Assembly: GCF_007997015.1 (NCBI RefSeq)
Contig: NZ_VOSM01000005.1
Location: 62,001 to 126,000, forward strand
Origin: Lujinxingia vulgaris
Lineage (GTDB): Bacteria > Myxococcota_A > Bradymonadia > Bradymonadales > Bradymonadaceae
Length of the DNA: 64,000 bases
Direction of reading: 5' to 3'
How positions within the stretch are numbered: position 1 is the first letter of the stretch; every line of letters starts with the position of its first letter. The position numbers and the translations under genes were made by a program. Positions 42,039 through 49,206 of the stretch are shown piece by piece. The notes under the pieces were generated by a model that ran no database searches, had not been told where the DNA came from, and saw only the letters and a program-made list of their open reading frames with translations.

Positions 42039-44279
42039 TCATTCCGCGGACTCCAGAGATTTGGTGAGGTTACGGGCGTGGGCCAGCGCCTGGTCGTGGT
42101 CGTTGTCGAGGGCCCAGTCGGTGGTGATGACGGCGTAGTAGGCCCAGCGCTCCCGGCAGCGCTCCACCAGGGCGAAGCCCGGCTCTGCGCCCTCTTCGTC
42201 AAGAAGATCGCGCAGGCGCTCGAGTGTGCCGGGGGCAAAGGCGCCGACGAAGAAGCTCAGGTCGATGGCCGGGTCGCCCAGGTGGGCTTCTGACCAGTCG
42301 ATGATGCCGCTGAGCTGGCCGCGCTCATCAAGCAGGAGGTGGCCGGGGTGGAGGTCGCCGTGCACCAGCTTCGGCGTCCAGGCCCAGAGGTGGTCGGCGG
42401 CCAGCCAGCGCTCCCAGCGCTCGCGGACCTCGGGGGCCGGCTTGAGTACGGAGAGGGCGCGGGGGAGCATGGCCTTAAGATGATCGCGCTCCTGATGCGG
42501 GGTGCGTTGCGGGATGCCGGCTGCCCGGAGCTCGTCGCCCGGGAGGCGGTGCATGGCGGCGATGGTGCGGGCCACCGAGCGAAGGAAGGTCTCGGAGGGA
42601 TCTTGAGGGTCGATGTGGTTCCAGGTGAGCGCTCCGGCCGGTGAGATCTGCCAGCCGGGACGGCCTTGAAGGCGGCGGTAGGCGATGATCTCGGGGGTGT
42701 GGAGCGCCCAACGTGGGAGTTCGACGGGGAGTTCATCGCTGAGCGCGCGAAGCGCGCGGGCCTCGATGCGGGCGGGCTCGTAGAGCCCCAAGCGTCGGGG
42801 GGTGCGCAGAATCCAGGAGTCGCCCTCCTGATCGATGGCGTGCAGCACCCGATAATCTGCGCCGCTCTCATCAAAACCACTTTCCAACGACTCGTCGCCA
42901 TCGTCCATCATAAGCTCCAGGCCGAAGTCGGCGGCGCGCTCAAGCAGGCTGTCGGCATCGTCGAAGACGGGTGGGTCGGGGAGTTCGGCGCGCCAGAGGG
43001 GGATGGCGTGTGCCGGCGCGCGGACTTTGAGTGCGGTGCCCCGGGGGCCGTGGTGCTGCTCGACGACGCGGGCGCCCTCATGCACCGCGCCCACAACATG
43101 GCCGAGTTCAAAGGGGATGAGCAGGGATTCTTCGACGAAGGAGGTCTCCTGAATGCGGGCGATCTCGGCGTGCAGAAGCGCCACGAGTTCGGGGCGCATC
43201 GCGCTGACCTGCAGCGCGTCGGGCATACGCATACGCAGGCTGGCGCGCTCGGCGTCATCGAGTCGGTCGACCTTGTTGAAGACGACGCGGGAGTGGGGGT
43301 TGGCGCCGATGTCCTGAATCGTCTCGCGGGTGACCTGAAGATGGTCGGGCCACTCCGGGTCGGAGGCGTCGAGGACGTAGAGGAGCAGGTCGGCGTCGTG
43401 GGCCTCATCCAGGGTGGACTTAAAGGACGCGACAAGCTCGTGGGGCAGGCGTTTGATGAAGCCGACCGTATCGCTGACGACGACCTCGGGCTGCAGCGGG
43501 GGGTCGAGCTTGCGGGCGGTGGTGCCCAGGGTGGCAAAGAGTTTGTCTTCGACAAGAACTTCGCTGGAGGTGAGGGCGCGCATCAGCGAGGACTTGCCGG
43601 CGTTGGTGTAGCCCACCAGGGCCACCTGGAAGGCGCTGGAGCGCCGGGCGCGCTGGGTGGCGGCGTGCTGCTGCAGATCGGTGAGCTCGCGGCGCAGGGT
43701 GACCAGGCGCTCGCGCAGGCGTTGCCTGGCGAGCTCCACGTTGGTGTGGCCTTTTTCGCCGCGGCCGCCGCCCCCGCGGCGGTCATCGGCGACGTGGCCA
43801 CGGCGCACCCGGGGGAGTTCGTATTCGATGCGGGCGATGTCGACCTCCAGCTGGGCCTGACGGGTCTGGGCGCGTTCTTCGAAGATGCGCAGCACGACGC
43901 CGGAGCGGTCGGTAACCTTCACGCCCAGGGCGTCTTCGAGGTTCTCGTGCTGGCGGGGGGTGAGCTCCCCGTCAAAGAGCACGCGGGTGATGCCGAGCTC
44001 TTCGATGGCGTGGGCGACCTCCTCGAGCTTTCCGGAGCCGAGGAGTTTTGCGGACTTCCCGCTGCTGCGGCGCTGGGAGTGAAAGCCGAGCACCTCGATG
44101 CCCAAAGTGTTGGCCAGGCGTTCGAGCTCACGGGCGGAGCTGTGAAGCTCTGCGTCGTCGGTGCCCGAGAGTTGCACCGCGATGATCAGGGCGCGCTCAG
44201 GGGTCGGGGTGGTGTCGTGGATCGAAGGTGCGTCGCGATGCTCGGTGGCATCGGGTGTGGCGTTATCTCGATGGCGCAT
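42039..44279 (-). CDS. hflX: HflX GTPase fused to a macrolide phosphotransferase (Mph)-like kinase
   Basis: A single frame of 746 residues made of two complete proteins. Residues about 25-430 are HflX, the GTPase that splits stalled ribosomes: N-terminal domain with GSGKLEEVAHAIEELG and FDGELTPRQ, then G1 GYTNAGKSS (223-231), G3 DTVGF (270-274), G4 NKVD (335-338) and G5 SA (359-360). Residues about 445-746 match the whole length of Mph(A)-type macrolide 2'-phosphotransferases (about 300 residues): ESGADYRVLHA, SWILRTPRR, catalytic loop VHGDLHPGHLLLD with Asp642, and GIIDWSEAHLGDPAID with Asp661. A short acidic linker joins them. AAGGAGG precedes the ATG. HflX is known to give macrolide/lincosamide tolerance in several bacteria, so both halves point to ribosome-targeting antibiotics. 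The kinase substrate is inferred. Confidence 0.92.
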   Translation of the reverse strand: MRHRDNATPDATEHRDAPSIHDTTPTPERALIIAVQLSGTDDAELHSSARELERLANTLGIEVLGFHSQRRSSGKSAKLLGSGKLEEVAHAIEELGITRVLFDGELTPRQHENLEDALGVKVTDRSGVVLRIFEERAQTRQAQLEVDIARIEYELPRVRRGHVADDRRGGGGRGEKGHTNVELARQRLRERLVTLRRELTDLQQHAATQRARRSSAFQVALVGYTNAGKSSLMRALTSSEVLVEDKLFATLGTTARKLDPPLQPEVVVSDTVGFIKRLPHELVASFKSTLDEAHDADLLLYVLDASDPEWPDHLQVTRETIQDIGANPHSRVVFNKVDRLDDAERASLRMRMPDALQVSAMRPELVALLHAEIARIQETSFVEESLLIPFELGHVVGAVHEGARVVEQHHGPRGTALKVRAPAHAIPLWRAELPDPPVFDDADSLLERAADFGLELMMDDGDESLESGFDESGADYRVLHAIDQEGDSWILRTPRRLGLYEPARIEARALRALSDELPVELPRWALHTPEIIAYRRLQGRPGWQISPAGALTWNHIDPQDPSETFLRSVARTIAAMHRLPGDELRAAGIPQRTPHQERDHLKAMLPRALSVLKPAPEVRERWERWLAADHLWAWTPKLVHGDLHPGHLLLDERGQLSGIIDWSEAHLGDPAIDLSFFVGAFAPGTLERLRDLLDEEGAEPGFALVERCRERWAYYAVITTDWALDNDHDQALAHARNLTKSLESAE

Positions 44280-44846
44280 AGGGCCTCCTTGCAGGTGATA
44301 TCACCGGCCGAGGGGCGGAGCGGGACGAGGACTTCTGGCGAGTCGCGGGTGGGAGTTTTGGAGCGACGCGAGCCTGGCAACACAGGGGAGTGCCGGCATC
44401 GTGACAGCGAAAACGTCCACATCGGCGCCCGTGAGGGCGGACGTCCGGGCAAAGGTGCCGGGTGACGTCGCCCTGAGAGGGGCGCAGCGCGCTAAACAGA
44501 ATCCTCATTGCTACGCCCTGCTCTGCGGCGAGGGTGTAGAACGAAGGGTGAGGCGCCCGCTCAAGGCGGGGGCGCGCTCAGCGTAAGCGGATGTGGAAGA
44601 GATCGATCATCGTCGTCATCAGGTGGGCGCGGGGCGTTGGGCCGGGGTGGGCGTTCAACGCGCGCGGCGTGGAGGGCCACAGGGCCCCTCAGGGGGATGC
44701 CATCGAAAAGCATCGCACCTGCAGAAAGGTAGGGATGGGGGGGAGGGGATGTCAAGTCGGCGAAGATGCTGGCGAGTGAAGGTGTGAAGATGAGGGGGTG
44801 GGCTTGCTCGCGGGGAGGGTGGTCTTTATCGTCGGGGGCGGAGGTT
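44280..44846. other. Intergenic region between divergent hflX fusion and histidine kinase genes
   Basis: This gap of 567 bases holds no gene I can support; the open frames in it are short and of biased composition. It contains two CTGGCGAG octamers (about 44336 and 44768) and an imperfect GC-rich hairpin (GCGCCCGC, loop TCAAG, GCGGGGGCGC, about 44551-44574). It must carry the promoters of both divergent genes, but I see no good -35/-10 pair. The length would leave room for a regulated leader for the antibiotic-linked fusion gene; no leader peptide frame with an obvious ribosome binding site stands out. Confidence 0.5.
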
Positions 44847-46565
44847 ATGCGACATGAAGTTACGTGGGGGGTTGTCTCCCGGGTCTTTGAGGATGGGGAG
44901 AGCGGTGTGAATGTGAGCGAGCGAGACATCAACGTACTGCGCGCGTATCTGGAGAAACGCTCGACGGTGGAGCGGCTGTGCGAGCATAAGCGTGCGGTGG
45001 TGCTGGTGCAGGATATGCACGGCACCATTCGCGACTGCGTGGGGGATACGGATCGACTCTTTGGAATGCCGGCCACGGAGCTTATCGATGCTGCGCCGCA
45101 GAGCTACACCTGGCGGCTTCTCGATGAGGAGGGGCGAGCGTTTGCGCCGGAGGAGCTGCCGGGTCGACGGGCGATTATGACGGGGCGAGTGCAGGAGGGG
45201 CTTGTGGGCGTGGCGCTGGCGGAGGGGGAGCCGGTGTGGGTGAGTCTGGTCTGCCACCCGATTTTTCACGGGAATGAGGCCATCGGGCTGCTCACGACGC
45301 TCATTGATGTTTCGGCCTTACAGCTCACGCGTCAGGCGCTGGCGGAGGTGGAGGCCCGGCTGCGGGAGCAGCATAAGATGCAGGCCGTGGAGCGGATGGC
45401 TGCGGCGATCGCGCATGACTTCAACAACCTGCTCAGCGTGGTGTTGAGTCAGACCGACTGTGTGTTGGCCGACTACGGGGGGAATCCGGGGCTGCGCGCC
45501 GACCTGCTGGAGATTCGGGAGGCGACGGAGCGGGCGGTCGAGCTGACGCAGAACCTGCTGGCGGTGGGCAAGGTGCAGCATCAGGCGCCGGTATCGCTCT
45601 CGTTGAACGGGTTGATGGAGGAGTTCACGGGGTTGGCCAGGGTGCTGATGCCGGGGGTGAGCGTGGACTGGCGGCCGGGGACGCTCAGCTACGGGGTGCG
45701 TGCGGACCGCAGCCAGCTGGAGCAGATCGTGCTCAACCTGATGATCAACGCCAGCGAGGCGATGGAGGGCAAGGGTCGGGTGGTGGTGCGCACCGAGGAG
45801 GTGAAGACTGAGGGGGAGGTTGTGCTCCTGCTGAGCATTCGCGACGAGGGTCGGGGGATGACGCCGGAGGTGGCGCAGCGGGCGTTTGAGCCCTTCTTCA
45901 CGACCAAGGCCCCCGGGCAGGGCTCGGGGATGGGGCTTGCGACGGTGTACGGGGTGGTGTCGCAGTCGGGGGGGCGAGTGGAGTTGGAGACGGCCCCCGG
46001 GGCGGGCACGGAGGTGCTGGTGTGGTTGAGGGCCGGAGAGATGTTGGAGGGGCAGGCGCAGGGGTTGGACGAGGAGACGACCGAGGTGGGAGGGGCCCCT
46101 CAGGAGGAGGAGGTCCAGACGCATCCCCGGGAGACGAAGCGTCCCTCGGGAAGTCTTTCACCGCTGCGGCGGCGTCAGCCCACGGCGTTGGTCGTGCTGG
46201 GGCGAGAGCGGGATCGGCGGCTTGTGAGGAAAGTGTTGGAGCGGCGGCGTTTTCGGGTGATCGACTGTGCGCTTGCCGATGAGGCGCGCTGCCTTGTGCA
46301 AATCGATGCGCCGCTGGACGTGTTGATCTGCGCGCAGCACCTGCTGGATGCCTCGGGGGTGGAGTTGGCCTCGGAGTTGATGAAGGTGCGGCCGGGGTTG
46401 GGGCTGGTGTTGGTGGGAGGGTCTGCGGACGACGCCGAGATCGCCGCGACCTTTACGGAGAGGCCACAGGTGATCGCGGCGCCTTTTGATGGCGAGGCGC
46501 TTCAGGATGCCGTTGAGCGCGTGATGCGCTCTGGCGAGGGGCGGGGGCGGATGGTGTCGGGGTAG
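44847..46565 (+). CDS. PAS-type histidine kinase with degenerate receiver
   Basis: A protein of about 572 residues without membrane segments. A PAS-like sensor domain (about 45-155, VLVQDMHGTIRDCVG) is followed by HisKA with His190 in AAAIAHDFNNLLSVVL, and HATPase with NLMINASEAM, DEGRGM and a GSGMGLATVYG loop. After a linker, a receiver-like domain (about 460-565) ends the protein. In it the phospho-acceptor position is Cys495 (DVLICAQ) instead of Asp, the acidic pair is missing (GRERD) and the conserved Lys is Ala (AAPF). The kinase core looks active, the receiver does not. ATG at 44847 was chosen; a GTG 20 codons later with GGGGAG upstream is also possible. Codons end in G far more than in the plus-strand genes at 8-19 kb. 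Confidence 0.88.
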   Translation: MRHEVTWGVVSRVFEDGESGVNVSERDINVLRAYLEKRSTVERLCEHKRAVVLVQDMHGTIRDCVGDTDRLFGMPATELIDAAPQSYTWRLLDEEGRAFAPEELPGRRAIMTGRVQEGLVGVALAEGEPVWVSLVCHPIFHGNEAIGLLTTLIDVSALQLTRQALAEVEARLREQHKMQAVERMAAAIAHDFNNLLSVVLSQTDCVLADYGGNPGLRADLLEIREATERAVELTQNLLAVGKVQHQAPVSLSLNGLMEEFTGLARVLMPGVSVDWRPGTLSYGVRADRSQLEQIVLNLMINASEAMEGKGRVVVRTEEVKTEGEVVLLLSIRDEGRGMTPEVAQRAFEPFFTTKAPGQGSGMGLATVYGVVSQSGGRVELETAPGAGTEVLVWLRAGEMLEGQAQGLDEETTEVGGAPQEEEVQTHPRETKRPSGSLSPLRRRQPTALVVLGRERDRRLVRKVLERRRFRVIDCALADEARCLVQIDAPLDVLICAQHLLDASGVELASELMKVRPGLGLVLVGGSADDAEIAATFTERPQVIAAPFDGEALQDAVERVMRSGEGRGRMVSG

Positions 46566-46621
46566 ATTTAAACGTCCCGCACCTTCTGTCAGGCTGGGGA
46601 GGTGCTCTCTCTGGGGAGCAG

Positions 46622-46659
46622 AGAACGACCAGGGGCGATCGTGGTGGTGCGGTCGTTCT
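46622..46659. repeat. Inverted repeat upstream of a lipoprotein gene
   Basis: AGAACGACC (46622-46630) and GGTCGTTCT (46651-46659) form a 9-bp perfect inverted repeat with a 20-base centre, in the 122-base gap between the histidine kinase and the lipoprotein gene. It lies 29 bases before the lipoprotein start, so it could be an operator or a hairpin in the leader. Confidence 0.55.
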
Positions 46660-46687
46660 GGAATCGAGTTTCTACGACGAGGTTGAG

Positions 46688-47299
46688 ATGAGGATGTGGA
46701 TGGGAAGGTGGATGGCGGTGCTCGTGCTGGCGAGCGGGTTGGGGTTGGCGGGTTGCAGCAGCGATCCGGAAGAGGGCTCGGACGATGTCGGGGTGGAAGA
46801 CAGCTCGGAGCAGCCTGATGCGGATCGCGATGCCGATGTCCAGCCTGGCGAGCCGGTGCGTTTTGTGATTCGCAACGCTGGCGAGTCGACGATTTACGTT
46901 CAGGATAACTCGTATGCCGACTACGGGCTGGCGTGGCTGGAGGTGAGGTTTGATGGCGAGGAGCTGGCGCTCAGCGATACGTGCATGCCCTGTAGCTGCG
47001 GGGATCCGGAGCCCTGCGGGGTTTGTGATGCGCCGCTGCCTTCGGTGATCGCGCTGGCTCCTGGCGAGGAGGTTCGACATACGTGGGAGGGCATCTACTA
47101 CCGTGTGGACTTCACGCAGGAGCCGTCGTGCACGCAGGCCAGCTCGGTTGGCGAGGCGTCGTTCAGCGCGGAGCTCTGCTATGCCACGGCGCTGGATAGC
47201 GAAGAGGACAATCTCATCTCGCGAGAAGACATGGTCTGCCAGAGCTTTGAGGCGGCGCTGGGCGATGAGGATGTGGAGCTGATCGTGGGGATGCTCTAA
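46688..47299 (+). CDS. Lipoprotein with Cys cluster
   Basis: A 203-residue predicted lipoprotein. The signal peptide ends in GLAGC with Cys23, and an acidic Asp/Glu/Ser linker (about 26-55) follows. The folded part starts with a beta strand pattern (RFVIRNAGESTIYVQD, then WLEVRF) and contains a tight cysteine cluster, CMPCSCG then CGVC, near residues 98-114. Two or three further cysteines lie near the C terminus. The cluster could bind a metal or form disulfides. I know the general pattern from lipoproteins of myxobacteria and relatives but not a function. GAGG precedes the ATG. Four CTGGCGAG octamers lie in this short gene, in more than one reading frame. Confidence 0.78.
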   Translation: MRMWMGRWMAVLVLASGLGLAGCSSDPEEGSDDVGVEDSSEQPDADRDADVQPGEPVRFVIRNAGESTIYVQDNSYADYGLAWLEVRFDGEELALSDTCMPCSCGDPEPCGVCDAPLPSVIALAPGEEVRHTWEGIYYRVDFTQEPSCTQASSVGEASFSAELCYATALDSEEDNLISREDMVCQSFEAALGDEDVELIVGML

Positions 47300-47413
47300 G
47301 GCGTCAGGCTGACCTTCGGGGCGTGGGGGAGGAGGGTTTCGCGCCTGGCGAGGTGTGCGCAGATTTGAGGCAACGCTCGCCAGCCGACCTCAACCCAAAG
47401 CGCCGAGGAGTTT

Positions 47414-48526
47414 ATGCGCACCACCAGCACACCGATCCGTTACGGAGTGATCGGGCTCGGGCATATCGCCCAGGTCGCGGTCTTGCCCGGGTTTGCCAAC
47501 GCCGAGAACGCCAGCCTTAACGCCCTGATCTCCGGCGATGCCGAGAAGCTCAGCGTGCTGGGGGAGCGTTACGATGTGGCCCACTGCATCGCTTACGACG
47601 ATTTTGACGACTTTATCGAAGGGGGGCATATCGACGCCCTCTACATCGCCCTGCCCAACCACCTGCATTGCGACTATGTCGTACGAGCGGCCCGTGCCGG
47701 CGTGCACGTGCTCTGCGAGAAACCTCTGGCGGTGACCGAGGAGGAGTGTCGCACGATGATCGGGGCTTGCGAGGAGGCCGGGGTGCACCTGATGACGGCG
47801 TATCGGCTGCACTTTGATCCGGCGCACCTGCACGCGGTCGACATCGCGCAGCGCGGCGATCTGGGGGAGCTGCGCTACATCAGCGCTGCGTTCGGGCAGA
47901 ATGTGGTCGAGGGGGATATTCGCCTCTCTCCGCTCGATAAGGGGGGAGGCAGCGTGTACGACATGGGGATCTACTGCATCAACGCGGCGCGCTACCTCTT
48001 CGGGGGGGAGCCGATTGAGGTGATCGCGACAAGCCAGCGGCGCCCGGGGGATGCGCGATTTGATTATTGCGATGAGTCTACGAGTGTCACGCTGCGCTTT
48101 GAGGGGGATCGCCTGGCGACCTTTATCTCCAGCCTGGGGAGCGCGTCGGTGAGCCGGCTGGAGCTGCTGGGGGAGGATGGGCGGCTGAGCTTAAGTCCGG
48201 CCTTTAGCTACGCCCAGCCCATCACGATGCAGGTGGAGACGCCGGAGCATTTTGAGCGGACCTTTCCCAAACACGACCAGTTCGGGGCGGAGCTGGCCTA
48301 CTTTGCCGACTGCATCGCGAAGGATCGCCCCCCGGAGCCCGACGGGTATGAGGGGCTGGCGGACGTGCGCATCATCGAGGCGATCTACCATGCCGCAGAG
48401 CTTGGCGAGGCGGTAGAGCTTGAGCCGGTGGAGCAGCGCGAGCGGCCGGAGGTCTCCCAGATCATTGTGCGCCCGGCGGTGGAGAAGCCCGAGGAGGTGA
48501 ACACCTCCGGGCCGAGCGCCAGCTAA
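47414..48526 (+). CDS. Gfo/Idh/MocA family oxidoreductase
   Basis: A 370-residue NAD(P)-dependent dehydrogenase of the Gfo/Idh/MocA family. The N-terminal Rossmann domain begins IRYGVIGLGHIAQVAVLPGF and contains ALYIALPNHLHCDYVVRAARAGVHVL, then the catalytic CEKPLA motif near residue 100. The C-terminal alpha/beta domain has the typical DMGIYCINAARYLFG. It is closest in outline to glucose-fructose oxidoreductase and related sugar dehydrogenases; the substrate is unknown. A Pro/Glu/Val-rich tail of about 30 residues follows the domain. GAGGAG lies close before the ATG. It is convergent with the next gene, with 23 bases between stop codons. Confidence 0.9.
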   Translation: MRTTSTPIRYGVIGLGHIAQVAVLPGFANAENASLNALISGDAEKLSVLGERYDVAHCIAYDDFDDFIEGGHIDALYIALPNHLHCDYVVRAARAGVHVLCEKPLAVTEEECRTMIGACEEAGVHLMTAYRLHFDPAHLHAVDIAQRGDLGELRYISAAFGQNVVEGDIRLSPLDKGGGSVYDMGIYCINAARYLFGGEPIEVIATSQRRPGDARFDYCDESTSVTLRFEGDRLATFISSLGSASVSRLELLGEDGRLSLSPAFSYAQPITMQVETPEHFERTFPKHDQFGAELAYFADCIAKDRPPEPDGYEGLADVRIIEAIYHAAELGEAVELEPVEQRERPEVSQIIVRPAVEKPEEVNTSGPSAS

Positions 48527-48549
48527 GGCACACCCCCAACGAGCGGGGT

Positions 48550-49131
48550 TCAGCTCTCGTGGTTGTGGTAGTGCGGCTCTTCGACGACCTCTCGCTCGGA
48601 GAGGCGGCGCATGAAGTCGTCGGTCCCGGCGGCGTGCGGGTCGGAGGGTAGCGCGCTGGCTTTGAGATCGGGGAAGATGTAGCGACGCGAGCCTTCCCCG
48701 ACGACGACGGAGTAGGCATGGCCGCGTTTTTCGAACTCAGCGAGCACGTGGGCGGACTGGTCCAGGTTGAGCTTGCTCTCCAGGGCCAGGGTGGCCGCGC
48801 TGAGCTCGCCGCCGCCCTTCTGGGCCAGCTGCAGGATGAAGCGTTCCAGGTCTTCGGGGATGTGGAGTTCGTTGGCCTGCAGACCCGTCTTGCGGGCTTT
48901 GACGCCCAGGGTGATTGCCGCTGCGAGGATGACACCGAAGAAGAGGGCCATCATCAGATTACCCTCAACGTTGGGTGCTCCGATGATGACCTCGTAAAGC
49001 GCGAAAGTCACACAGGGCAGACTGAAGAGGGTCATGGCGAAGGACCAGATCCACAGCACACGGGCCTGCCGCTTTTTTTGACGCTGAGCGTGTTCAAGCA
49101 TGGTCGGTCTCGGGACAGGGTAAAGCGACAT
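48550..49131 (-). CDS. Two-helix membrane protein with winged-helix-like cytoplasmic domain
   Basis: A 193-residue protein with a basic N terminus (QRQKKRQAR), two membrane segments (about 26-50 and 58-77) and a soluble domain. The soluble part (about 88-150, LERFILQLAQKGGGELSAATLALESKLNLDQSAHVLAEFEKRG) has the helix pattern of a winged helix-turn-helix, as in proteins where cell-wall or lipid signals reach a small DNA-binding-like fold. The C terminus is His/Glu-rich (PHYHNHES). I do not recognise a named family. The start could also be the Met ten codons in, as neither has a good ribosome binding site. Confidence 0.72.
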   Translation of the reverse strand: MSLYPVPRPTMLEHAQRQKKRQARVLWIWSFAMTLFSLPCVTFALYEVIIGAPNVEGNLMMALFFGVILAAAITLGVKARKTGLQANELHIPEDLERFILQLAQKGGGELSAATLALESKLNLDQSAHVLAEFEKRGHAYSVVVGEGSRRYIFPDLKASALPSDPHAAGTDDFMRRLSEREVVEEPHYHNHES

Positions 49132-49206
49132 GACGACGCCGTAGAAGCGGGCGCACTCTAGCGCAGGGAGCCAGCTGCGCGCCAGCGTTCGGACCTTCCC
49201 CGGGCC

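Noticed and set aside
42660-43020. The HflX-Mph junction as a sequencing artefact joining two genes
   Set aside because: The frame is continuous, the linker has normal composition, and no separate start with a good ribosome binding site is seen for the kinase part; still worth confirming by resequencing.
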